Shown here piece by piece: positions 27,254 to 34,703 of a stretch of 51,572 nt of DNA. The DNA is from Bacteroidales bacterium UBA6192 (GTDB lineage: Bacteria > Bacteroidota > Bacteroidia > Bacteroidales > F082). Every line of letters starts with the position of its first letter. The first letter of the stretch is position 1. The stretch is taken from NCBI GenBank assembly GCA_002422725.1, contig DITE01000118.1, positions 1 to 51,572 of the forward strand, written 5' to 3'. Below the pieces are notes generated by a model. The model did no database searches. It saw only the letters and a program-made list of their open reading frames with translations, and was not told the DNA's origin. The position numbers and the translations under genes are program-made.

Positions 27254-29086
27254 GTGAAAAATTCATTGCCTCCTGTATATTTTAATCTGCGCATTCTGGC
27301 GTTGGCAGTATTCCTTTATCTGATGCTTGTGTTTCCTGTTTCGCTGATTATGCTATTCAAATATGGTCCGATGTGGATGGAGGAAAAAGGCTTACTGAAA
27401 GAAGAAAATAGAACGGATACGATACAGCAGGCTGACAAAACATTGCTTAACTTTAGTTTTAACAGCAATAATGACTCGATAAATCAAGCGAATAATTCAG
27501 AACCTCAGAAAAATATTGTCGTTGGCGATGAAGAAATTAAGTTCGGAAGTGCAGTCACATTCCTGTTCAGGCTGTTGCTTATTAGTTTCATTGTTAGTTT
27601 ACTGGTCAATAGTCCTTTTAAGCGCTATTTCAACCGGAAGAGAAAATTAAAACCTATCAGCCAGTCATTACTCAGGTTCTGCCAACGCTGGCTTATTTAC
27701 ATGCCTGCCATCAATAGTTTTATCATTGGTATTGTGTTATTTATCTATTTGATCTATCTGGCCGGATTTATGCTGGATGAACATAGCAGCGGCACCAGCA
27801 CTCAATTCTACCGTCAATTTTTCTTTATTTCATTTTTTGCCTCTTTATTAACCGTGTTGTTTGTTTATTTCTGGCACAGGCACCGGGTAACGTTTAAATA
27901 CATTGATCATATTTTTGATGGGGTGAGTTTGTACAGGGAAGGAAAAAAAGAAGGAGGCAGGAACATTAAACACAGGCTATGGATCAACAGTGCCATGACA
28001 ACGCTGATGCCACTTATCATTGTGGTATTTTATCTTTTTCTCAGCACTACAGGCATCAGGCAGGCCATCCAGGGAAATCCCGGTATTGCACATACCCAGG
28101 TGCTGTTTGGTAAGTATTTACCCTATATTGACAACTCAGATTTAATCAACAGCGACCAATTGTTCTATGTGAATGCTATTGATTCCTTGCTGATGTTTGT
28201 TGGAATTTTCACGGGTATACTGATCAGTATCATCTATCTCTTCTTTTTTGTGAGTTGGACCACCCAAAGTATCATAGTGCCTGTTTCTGAAGTGCTTCAT
28301 AAAATGAAACAACCCGGTGAGGACGGTCTGGGCAGGCTTGCTATGGTTCGCACAACCGACGAATTTGGGAAACTCGCCATTGGTTATAATGACATGGCAT
28401 CCAGAATCAGTCAGATTATTACCGAGTTGAAGCAACTGACTGAGGCAAACCAACGATTTGTTCCGGTTGAGTTTTTAAAGTTTCTGGGAAAAGACAGCAT
28501 TAAGGATGTGCAACTTGGTGACCAGGTGCTGCGATGCATGACTGTCTTGTTTGCTGATATCCGTTCCTTTACAACGATTTCGGAAACCATGAGCCCAAAG
28601 GAAAATTTTAATTTCCTCAATACTTATTTGGGGTATATGGAACCGATCATTCGCAAACACGGAGGTTTTATTGATAAATTTATAGGTGATAGCATCATGG
28701 CTCTATTTGATGAAGAGCCGGGCAGCGCAATTGATGCTGCACTTGAGATGCATGAGAGGTTAAAGGATTTTAATGCACTCATGGAACAATTTGGACGAAA
28801 ACCAATCAGCATTGGTGCAGGAATTCACACCGGCAGCCTGATGTTGGGTGTAGTTGGAGGTGAAGGCCGCATGGAAACCACTGTCATTTCCGATGCGGTA
28901 AATTTAGCCAGCAGAATTGAAGGATTAACACGCGACTATCAGGCCTGTGTTATCGTATCGGAAACTAGTTTAAATAAACTTCACAATAAGGATAAATATT
29001 TCTACAAACTACTTGATTCGCTTCAGGTTAAGGGACGTCAGGAAGTTGTCAGTATTTACGAAATCATCGGTAAAAAGCCTACTTAA
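27254..29086 (+). CDS. Membrane-bound class III adenylate/guanylate cyclase
   Basis: A 610-residue receptor-type cyclase starting with GTG at 27254, 11 bases after the arginine deiminase stop. Predicted membrane helices lie at about residues 12-36, 93-115, 143-172, 188-212, 240-262 and 308-335. A HAMP-like linker (about 338-400; SEVLHKMKQPGEDGLGRL ... DEFGKLAIGYNDMASRI) leads into a catalytic domain of about 180 residues. Metal-binding Asp435 (FADIRSFT) and Asp479 (FIGDSIMALF) are present, as are the adenine-selecting Lys in FIDKFIGD and Asp in TVISDAVN, with the transition-state Asn and Arg in DAVNLASRIE. These features favour cAMP as product. What its membrane region senses is unknown. Confidence 0.9.
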   Translation: MKNSLPPVYFNLRILALAVFLYLMLVFPVSLIMLFKYGPMWMEEKGLLKEENRTDTIQQADKTLLNFSFNSNNDSINQANNSEPQKNIVVGDEEIKFGSAVTFLFRLLLISFIVSLLVNSPFKRYFNRKRKLKPISQSLLRFCQRWLIYMPAINSFIIGIVLFIYLIYLAGFMLDEHSSGTSTQFYRQFFFISFFASLLTVLFVYFWHRHRVTFKYIDHIFDGVSLYREGKKEGGRNIKHRLWINSAMTTLMPLIIVVFYLFLSTTGIRQAIQGNPGIAHTQVLFGKYLPYIDNSDLINSDQLFYVNAIDSLLMFVGIFTGILISIIYLFFFVSWTTQSIIVPVSEVLHKMKQPGEDGLGRLAMVRTTDEFGKLAIGYNDMASRISQIITELKQLTEANQRFVPVEFLKFLGKDSIKDVQLGDQVLRCMTVLFADIRSFTTISETMSPKENFNFLNTYLGYMEPIIRKHGGFIDKFIGDSIMALFDEEPGSAIDAALEMHERLKDFNALMEQFGRKPISIGAGIHTGSLMLGVVGGEGRMETTVISDAVNLASRIEGLTRDYQACVIVSETSLNKLHNKDKYFYKLLDSLQVKGRQEVVSIYEIIGKKPT

Positions 29087-29102
29087 CATGCAAAATCAGC
29101 CC

Positions 29103-29110
29103 TACATTTG
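29103..29110 (+). promoter_or_regulatory. Internal -7 box (TACATTTG) before the HD-type gene
   Basis: An exact TAnnTTTG match 17 bases after the cyclase stop and 13 before ATG 29123 or 28 before ATG 29138. It would give a very short leader, and it may let the downstream genes be transcribed independently of the cyclase. Confidence 0.4.
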
Positions 29111-29122
29111 CTACCTAATCAT

Positions 29123-29725
29123 ATGATACATAACCCCATGAATAACTACAAAAAACTATACAAGGTTGTTGTAAAAGAACTCTCCGAGAAACTGCCTTCC
29201 GACTTACCGTATCACGGTATTGCCCACACACTTGATGTAATCAGGGCAACGGAATTTTATGCAAGATCGGCCTCGATTGATGATGCGCACATAATCTTAT
29301 TGCAAACAGCAGCTTTGCTGCACGAAACAGGAATCATGAAGGGTTACACGGATCACGAAACTGCCTCAGTCAGGTATGCGCTTACCGCATTGCCACTGTA
29401 TGGCTATTCTACTGCCCAAATAGATCAGATTTCTCAATTAATCCTGGATACACGCTTCCCACAACAACCTACCAACCTCCTATCGATGATTCTCTGCGAT
29501 GCTGACCTGGATTATCTTGGCCGCCCCGATTATTTTGCCATCTCGCACAAACTCAGACTTGAATGGATCAACCTGAATAATTATACAGAATCACTCAAAC
29601 AATGGTATCAGGAGCAATTCTTGTTTCTCAACGAACATCAATACTTCACTCCCTGGGCCAATAAACATAGAAATTCAGGCAAAGAACATAATATCAGGCT
29701 AATAGAAAACTTACTAAAGTACTGA
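29123..29725 (+). CDS. HD-superfamily hydrolase-like protein with HE in place of HD
   Basis: About 200 residues, cytoplasmic. It has the layout of HD phosphohydrolases: PYHGIAHTLDVIRATEFYAR (first His), QTAALLHETGIMKGYTDHE (the central pair), and ILCDADLDYLG (late Asp). In the central pair the sequence reads CAC GAA, so His-Glu replaces the usual His-Asp; metal binding may still be possible but activity is uncertain. The upstream neighbour is a nucleotide cyclase, so a cyclic-nucleotide phosphodiesterase or a nucleotide-binding partner is an attractive inference. The frame can extend to TTG 29108, which lies inside the promoter-like box; ATG 29123 or 29138 is better. Confidence 0.75.
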   Translation: MIHNPMNNYKKLYKVVVKELSEKLPSDLPYHGIAHTLDVIRATEFYARSASIDDAHIILLQTAALLHETGIMKGYTDHETASVRYALTALPLYGYSTAQIDQISQLILDTRFPQQPTNLLSMILCDADLDYLGRPDYFAISHKLRLEWINLNNYTESLKQWYQEQFLFLNEHQYFTPWANKHRNSGKEHNIRLIENLLKY

Positions 29726-29754
29726 TAAAAATTCACAACTGCTTAAAACACTTG

Positions 29755-31368
29755 ATGGCAGAATTCATTACTTTTGTCAGTAAACAACTTAACCATCATT
29801 GGGCTATGATTAAGAGAATAAAGAGATTTAAGGACAAGCATCCATTTTTGTTTATCATGGCAATCGGGATGCTTTTTAGATTCGTGGCGGTATTGTTCTC
29901 AAAAGGCTTTGGTATGCATGACGACCATTTTCTGGTCATCGATCCTGCCCAATCATGGGTTGACGGAGGCGACTATTACCGATGGTTACCAGCAACTGAG
30001 GGCAATGAGGGGCCTCAGGGGCATAGTTTGTTTTATGTGGGTTTTCATTACCTTATTTTTCACTTTTTGCAGTTGTTCGGCATCTATGATCCGCAACTGA
30101 AGATGTACTTTGTCAGGGCTTTGCACGCTATGCTGTCGTTGCTGGTAATCTCATTTGGATATCGTATTGCATCACTAATAAGCGAAAGAAAGACTGCCTA
30201 TAAAGTTGCCTTACTGCTTTCAATTTACTGGTTCATGCCATTTATTGGTGTCAGAAATCTTGTTGAGGCTGTTACCATACCATTTTTGATGTATGGAACA
30301 TTGATCTTACTGCGGCAGGAAATTATACGCAAAGGAAATCAGCCCGGTTATCACATCACCTCGTTTTTGGTTGCCGGTTTCTTTTTGGGCATTGGATTCT
30401 CGGTAAGATATCAGACCATATTTTATACCGGAGGCCTTGGTCTGGCATTGCTGATCTTAGGCAACTGGAAAGGAATGCTTTCAACTGCAGCCGGATTCAT
30501 TGCTTCGGTTGTCATTTTTCAGGGAGGAATCGATTTTATTGTCTGGAGAGAACCATTTGCAGAGTTGATTGCCTATGTGAACTACAATATCAATCATGCA
30601 TACAGTTATAATACCATGCCCTGGTACAATTATCTGATCGTCATATTCGGTATTTTGATCCCCCCCCTCAGTGTGATGCTGCTTTTTGGCTATTTCAGCT
30701 TATGGAAAAAACAATTTTTGTTGTTTTTTGCCATCTTTGTATTTCTGGTGTTTCATTCTGCCTTTCCAAACAAACAGGAAAGGTTTATCATTCCTGTTCT
30801 GCCCATGATTATGGTTTTGGGCCTTGTTGGTTGGGAATCCTGGGTTGCCGGATCGGCTTTCTGGCATAAAAACAAAAAATTACTCCTCTCGCTTTGGATC
30901 GTATTTTGGATATTCAATCTAACATTGCTGTTTACGGTTACCCCAATGTATTCAAAAAGAGCCCGTGCCGAAGCCATGACTTATCTGAAACAGTATCCTG
31001 CGATTAAAAACATTATGATTGAAGATGTGAATCAGCGTGTTATACGGTTTCCGCCATTATTTTACCTCAAGCAATGGCCTCATTCATATTACTTTATGAA
31101 GGGTAATCAATATGATGAGCTTAACCGTTGGCTCGACTGGGAAAATCCGGATCGTGTTCCCGCATTCGTACTCTTCTATCAACCCGATAACCTGGATGCA
31201 CGCGTTGATTCACTCAAAATGTTTATGCCCGGGCTGGAGTTTGAAACTTATGTAAAACCCAGCATGATGGACCGCTTTATTCATTGGTTAAACCCGGTGA
31301 ATGCCAATGAAAGTATTTACATTTACCGAAACACTGCCCTGATTCCTGAAAAAAAAGTGAAAAGGTGA
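29755..31368 (+). CDS. Multi-pass membrane glycosyltransferase, GT22 (Alg9/PIG-B)-like
   Basis: A 537-residue GT-C-fold protein with about ten hydrophobic segments. The first loop after helix 1 carries MHDDHFLVIDPAQSWVDGGDYYRW, acidic residues typical of GT-C catalytic loops (DD). FVRALHAMLSLL and GIGFSVRYQTIFY also fit, and HSAFPNKQERFIIPVLP resembles the GT22 motif HKEERFxxPxxP, with Asn-Lys-Gln-Glu-Arg-Phe replacing the eukaryotic His-Lys-Glu-Glu. Enzymes of this class use polyprenyl-phosphate sugars on the outer face of the membrane; the acceptor here is unknown. The real start is ATG 29755 (the preceding TTG is unlikely). Its stop overlaps the ligA start by four bases, so the two are translationally coupled. 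Confidence 0.8.
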   Translation: MAEFITFVSKQLNHHWAMIKRIKRFKDKHPFLFIMAIGMLFRFVAVLFSKGFGMHDDHFLVIDPAQSWVDGGDYYRWLPATEGNEGPQGHSLFYVGFHYLIFHFLQLFGIYDPQLKMYFVRALHAMLSLLVISFGYRIASLISERKTAYKVALLLSIYWFMPFIGVRNLVEAVTIPFLMYGTLILLRQEIIRKGNQPGYHITSFLVAGFFLGIGFSVRYQTIFYTGGLGLALLILGNWKGMLSTAAGFIASVVIFQGGIDFIVWREPFAELIAYVNYNINHAYSYNTMPWYNYLIVIFGILIPPLSVMLLFGYFSLWKKQFLLFFAIFVFLVFHSAFPNKQERFIIPVLPMIMVLGLVGWESWVAGSAFWHKNKKLLLSLWIVFWIFNLTLLFTVTPMYSKRARAEAMTYLKQYPAIKNIMIEDVNQRVIRFPPLFYLKQWPHSYYFMKGNQYDELNRWLDWENPDRVPAFVLFYQPDNLDARVDSLKMFMPGLEFETYVKPSMMDRFIHWLNPVNANESIYIYRNTALIPEKKVKR

Positions 31369-33416
31369 CACCGGAAGAGGCCTCAATCAGGATTGCCCAT
31401 TTGGTTGATGAAATAAACAGGCACAATCATCAATATTATAGCCTGGCTCAACCCGTTATCTCGGATTTCGAATTCGACATGCTTCTCGAGGAGCTTATCC
31501 GTCTTGAAAAGCAGTTTCCTGTGTTCATCTCCCCTGACTCCCCCACTCAACGGGTTGGTGGAACGGTTACAAAAGAGTTTGAATCGGTTGCGCATAAATT
31601 TCCAATGCTCTCCCTGTCAAATTCTTACAGCGAGGCAGAGATTATTGACTTCGACAGCAGAATCAGGAAATTGCTTGAGGTTGATATTGAATATGTGTGT
31701 GAGTTGAAGTATGATGGCTTGGCTATCAGTCTGTGGTACGAGAATGGGATGCTGGTGAAAGCCGTTACCCGGGGCGATGGCAGCAAAGGTGATGATGTTA
31801 CCCAAAACGTTAAAACCATTAGGTCCATACCACTCAGGCTAACAGGCGATTTTCCAACCAGTTTCGAAATAAGGGGCGAGATATATTATCCGCACGAAAG
31901 TTTTCTGAAGTTGAATCAGGAAAGGGAAACAGATGGGCTTCCACTTTTTGCCAACCCGCGTAATGCAGCAGCCGGAACGGTCAAATTGCAGGATTCGGCC
32001 GAAGTTGCCAAAAGAAAACTTGATTGCTGGCTTTATTATCTGATGGGCGATAAACTTCCGTTTGCAAGCCATTATGAAAGCCTGCAAAAAGCCAGAAGCT
32101 GGGGTTTCAGAATTTCGAACAATCTTGCTATTTGCCGGAATATCAGCGAAGTGTTTGAGTTTGTTCACGATTGGGAAAGTGCAAGACATAGTCTGCCCTT
32201 CGACATTGATGGAATCGTTATCAAGGTAAACCGTTTCGATCAGCAGCAGCAACTTGGGTTTACTGCCAAATCGCCCCGCTGGGCTATTGCATACAAATAT
32301 AAAGCAGAGGAAGCTGTCACCAGGTTGTTGAGTATTGATTATCAGGTAGGTCGAACTGGAGCTATAACACCGGTGGCCAATCTCGATCCTGTGTTGCTTG
32401 CCGGCACAACCGTGAAACGTGCCAGCCTGCATAACGCTGACATTATCCGTTTACTCGACCTGCATGAAGAAGATATGGTAATGGTGGAAAAAGGAGGTGA
32501 AATCATTCCCAAAATAACCGCTGTAAAACCTGAGTTTCGGGTTAAGAATAGCAAAAATGTGGTTTTTATCACCCATTGCCCTGAATGTGGTTCAGCTCTT
32601 GTCAGAAGCGAAGGCGAAGCTGCCTGGTATTGCCCGAATGTTGCTTCATGCCCGCCCCAGATTAAAGGTAAACTTGAACATTTCATCAGTCGGAAAGCCA
32701 TGAATGTTGAAAGTCTGGGCGAAGGAAAAATTGAAATCATTTTCGATCAGGGTCTTGTGCACAATATTGCTGACCTGTATGACTTAACCTATGAGAAACT
32801 TTATGGACTGGAGAAAACATTCGAATCAGCTGATGGCACGATAGAAAGGAAAATAAGTTTCAGAGAAAAAACAACAGAAAACATCCTGAAAAGCCTTGAT
32901 GTTTCAAAATCAGTTCCTTACCCGCGTGTTTTATTTGCCTTGGGCATCAGGTTTGTTGGCGAAACGGTCGCGAAAAAATTGGCAGATGCTTTTCCTGATG
33001 TCGATTTGCTGATCGCTGCCGATAAGGAACAGTTAGTTAGTGTTGATGAGATCGGTGACCGTATTGCAGATTCTGTTATCGGATTTTTTTCTGACCCCAA
33101 AAATCTTACTATCCTTGAAAGACTCAGGTATAGCGGTTTACAGTTTAGGATAGAAAGCAAAAATGAAAAAGTCAGCGATATACTCAAAGGCAAAACATTC
33201 GTAATCAGTGGTGTATTCGAAAAGTTCAGCCGCGATGAAGCCAAAAAACTGATCGAACAGCATGAAGGTAAGGTGGTTGGATCAATATCGGCTAAAACAG
33301 ATTTTATTCTGGCGGGCGAACAAATGGGACCTTCGAAAAAGGAAAAAGCAGAAAAGCTAAAGATCAGCATGATTGACGAGCAGACTTTCCTCCAGATGAT
33401 TGGACAGGATACCTGA
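31365..33416 (+). CDS. ligA: NAD-dependent DNA ligase
   Basis: Seals nicks in replication and repair, using NAD+. At 683 residues it is complete: the Ia domain and adenylation domain with Lys115 in CELKYDGLAI, an OB fold (YQVGRTGAITPVANLDPVLLAGTTVKRASLHN), a four-cysteine zinc finger (CPECGSALVRSEG ... YCPNVASCPPQ), helix-hairpin-helix repeats (RVLFALGIRFVGETVAKKLA), and a C-terminal BRCT domain (KGKTFVISGVFEKFSRDEA ...). The start is GTG 31365 within GTGA, overlapping the stop of the glycosyltransferase gene; translational coupling of an essential enzyme to a membrane glycosyltransferase is curious but common in compact operons. Downstream lies the REP-rich stretch. Confidence 0.97.
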   Translation: MTPEEASIRIAHLVDEINRHNHQYYSLAQPVISDFEFDMLLEELIRLEKQFPVFISPDSPTQRVGGTVTKEFESVAHKFPMLSLSNSYSEAEIIDFDSRIRKLLEVDIEYVCELKYDGLAISLWYENGMLVKAVTRGDGSKGDDVTQNVKTIRSIPLRLTGDFPTSFEIRGEIYYPHESFLKLNQERETDGLPLFANPRNAAAGTVKLQDSAEVAKRKLDCWLYYLMGDKLPFASHYESLQKARSWGFRISNNLAICRNISEVFEFVHDWESARHSLPFDIDGIVIKVNRFDQQQQLGFTAKSPRWAIAYKYKAEEAVTRLLSIDYQVGRTGAITPVANLDPVLLAGTTVKRASLHNADIIRLLDLHEEDMVMVEKGGEIIPKITAVKPEFRVKNSKNVVFITHCPECGSALVRSEGEAAWYCPNVASCPPQIKGKLEHFISRKAMNVESLGEGKIEIIFDQGLVHNIADLYDLTYEKLYGLEKTFESADGTIERKISFREKTTENILKSLDVSKSVPYPRVLFALGIRFVGETVAKKLADAFPDVDLLIAADKEQLVSVDEIGDRIADSVIGFFSDPKNLTILERLRYSGLQFRIESKNEKVSDILKGKTFVISGVFEKFSRDEAKKLIEQHEGKVVGSISAKTDFILAGEQMGPSKKEKAEKLKISMIDEQTFLQMIGQDT

Positions 33417-33435
33417 TCCAGGCAATCTGCTCATT

Positions 33436-33459
33436 CCCCACGCTGACGCGCGAACTTTT
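33436..33459 (+). repeat. REP-like element R1 (degenerate, right arm lost)
   Basis: Left half matches the other copies (CCCCACGCTGACGCGCGAA), but the TTTCGCGTGG right arm is missing. Confidence 0.6.
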
Positions 33460-33461
33460 CT

Positions 33462-33492
33462 CCCCTGCTGCCGCGCGAATCTTTCGCGTGGC
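33462..33492 (+). repeat. REP-like palindromic element R2
   Basis: CCCC-TGCTGCC followed by the palindrome GCGCGAATCTTTCGCG and TGGC. Its right half is also the first 12 bases of the 76-bp repeat, copy A. It lies in the ligA/ABC-transporter intergenic region, 45 bases after the ligA stop. Confidence 0.8.
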
Positions 33493-33556
33493 TTTATGAG
33501 GCAAATAATCAGCCGCTAATCAATCCTTCGTTCATCAGGGCATAGCGTGTAAGCCC
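33481..33556 (+). repeat. 76-bp exact direct repeat, copy A (detached 3' end of the ABC exporter gene)
   Basis: Identical at every base to 34628-34703. Copy B there contains the last 15 codons and stop of the ABC exporter gene plus 28 bases beyond it. Copy A lies 1,147 bases away, cut off from any gene body and wedged between REP-like elements R2 and R3. Confidence 0.95.
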
Positions 33557-33586
33557 CCCCGCTGCCGCGCGAATCTTTCGCGTGGC
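33557..33586 (+). repeat. REP-like palindromic element R3
   Basis: Same orientation and same core as R2 (GCTGCCGCGCGAATC then TTTCGCGTGGC). It starts immediately after copy A of the 76-bp repeat. Confidence 0.85.
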
Positions 33587-33695
33587 CTTTGTTCATTCAT
33601 AACAATCAGGATTCCTCGACTTATACTTTCGGCTCATAGAACAAATGTAAACTTTTTAAGTTATTGCCAAACGAAAGTGTTCTTTAGTTCCCACG

Positions 33696-33726
33696 GCCAC
33701 GCGAAAGGATTCGCGCGGTAGCGGGG
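33696..33726 (-). repeat. REP-like palindromic element R4, inverted
   Basis: The reverse complement reads CCCCGCTACCGCGCGAATC-C-TTTCGCGTGGC, a copy of R2/R3 with one extra base and one substitution. It ends 11 bases from the stop of the orphan gene at 33738; R3 and R4 thus face each other and could pair in RNA as a long hairpin. Confidence 0.85.
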
Positions 33727-33737
33727 AACTCCATATA

Positions 33738-34553
33738 TCAATACTTATATACAACCAATTTCAAACGCTTCTGATTAACAGTAAAAGTTACAAAAAAGTC
33801 ATCTGAATAATCTATATTTCTACAGCCATAATCTTTAATCACATCTATACTATCGGGAAATTCGTATTTACAATTAGATGTTTCAAAAAACAATTTATTA
33901 TCAAGCAAAACTTCTTTGCCCATTTCTTTTCTAAGCAATACTAAAAATTCTTCACTATTGAGTGGGATGGTATCAATTGTGTAACTATTTGTTTTTGAGA
34001 TAATCATTCTCCTAAGATAATTACCTTGATCTTGATATATATCTTCTGATGAATTTCTATAGATTATTATACCATCATCACCTTCAGAATATATATCAAT
34101 ATTGCCTATGTAATTGTTTAACAAGAATCCTCCTTTAGTTTTTAGATTCTTATCAAGTAGATATACCTTGCCACGAAAGGTAAATACATACAATTGATCG
34201 TTATAAAATGCTAAACAAGAAATCCAGGATGAGTCTAAATCTAGTTTTTCACTCGCAATTATGGTTCCATCTTCTAAATCTATTCTTTTAACATTGCCGT
34301 GCGCAGGATCACTTAAATAAGCATATTTGTCGACAATTTTTATATTAGCAATTGAGACTATCTCACCCGTTTCTTTATACACATAATATCCAATTGAATC
34401 AATATTTTTATCAGTTTTGTAATAAAAGGTGTTTGTTTTTTTAATATATTTAAGGGGTTTCCCAGCCTGTTTTACAGGCTGGTTGCTTATTGACTTCTGA
34501 TCGCAGATCACTATTAAGAAGAACAATAATAAAATCAGTATCTGATTATTCAT
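33738..34553 (-). CDS. AT-rich orphan gene, predicted exported beta-strand-rich protein
   Basis: I recognise no family. The 271-residue product starts with a hydrophobic export signal (MNNQILILLLFFLIVICDQ), possibly a lipoprotein at Cys17, though Ile at -1 is poor for a lipobox. The rest is a run of short strands and turns (YAYLSDPAHGNVKRIDLEDGTIIASEKL; QLYVFTFRGKVYLLDKNLKTKG; IGNIDIYSEGDDGIIIYRN), the look of a beta-propeller such as the 6-bladed lipoproteins of Bacteroidota. Base composition is unlike its neighbours: 15 G/C in 33781-33840 against 31 in 34921-34980 of the ABC gene. It sits between the two 76-bp repeats and among REP-like copies, which suggests recent arrival. Confidence 0.75.
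   Translation of the reverse strand: MNNQILILLLFFLIVICDQKSISNQPVKQAGKPLKYIKKTNTFYYKTDKNIDSIGYYVYKETGEIVSIANIKIVDKYAYLSDPAHGNVKRIDLEDGTIIASEKLDLDSSWISCLAFYNDQLYVFTFRGKVYLLDKNLKTKGGFLLNNYIGNIDIYSEGDDGIIIYRNSSEDIYQDQGNYLRRMIISKTNSYTIDTIPLNSEEFLVLLRKEMGKEVLLDNKLFFETSNCKYEFPDSIDVIKDYGCRNIDYSDDFFVTFTVNQKRLKLVVYKY
34462..34482. repeat. Perfect palindrome inside the orphan gene
   Basis: CCAGCCTG (34462-34469) pairs with CAGGCTGG (34475-34482) around a 5-base loop. It is in frame, encoding the QPVKQAG region just after the signal sequence, and is GC-rich inside an AT-rich gene, as if a small palindromic repeat had inserted without breaking the frame. Confidence 0.6.
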
Positions 34554-34589
34554 GGTGTCATTATTTAGAGTAAATGTAATGTAAATATA

Positions 34590-34639
34590 CCACGCTGCCG
34601 CGCAAACTTATCTCATTGAAGGTAATCCTTTCGCGTGGC
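34590..34639 (+). repeat. REP-like element R5, arms separated by extra bases
   Basis: CCACGCTGCCGCGC at the left and CCTTTCGCGTGGC at the right match R2-R4, but about 23 unrelated bases lie between the arms. Its right arm overlaps the start of 76-bp copy B and lies 17 bases beyond the ABC exporter stop. Confidence 0.65.
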
Positions 34640-34703
34640 TTTATGAGGCAAATAATCAGCCGCTAATCAATCCTTCGTTCATCAGGGCATAGCGTGTAAG
34701 CCC
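34628..34703 (+). repeat. 76-bp exact direct repeat, copy B (native 3' end of the ABC exporter gene)
   Basis: Identical to 33481-33556. It spans 28 bases after the ABC gene stop (34656-34658), the stop, and the last 15 codons. Confidence 0.95.

Noticed and set aside
33436..33726. CRISPR-like array
   Set aside because: The repeated units are palindromic, partly inverted and irregularly spaced, without spacer-length regularity or cas genes; REP-like elements explain them better.
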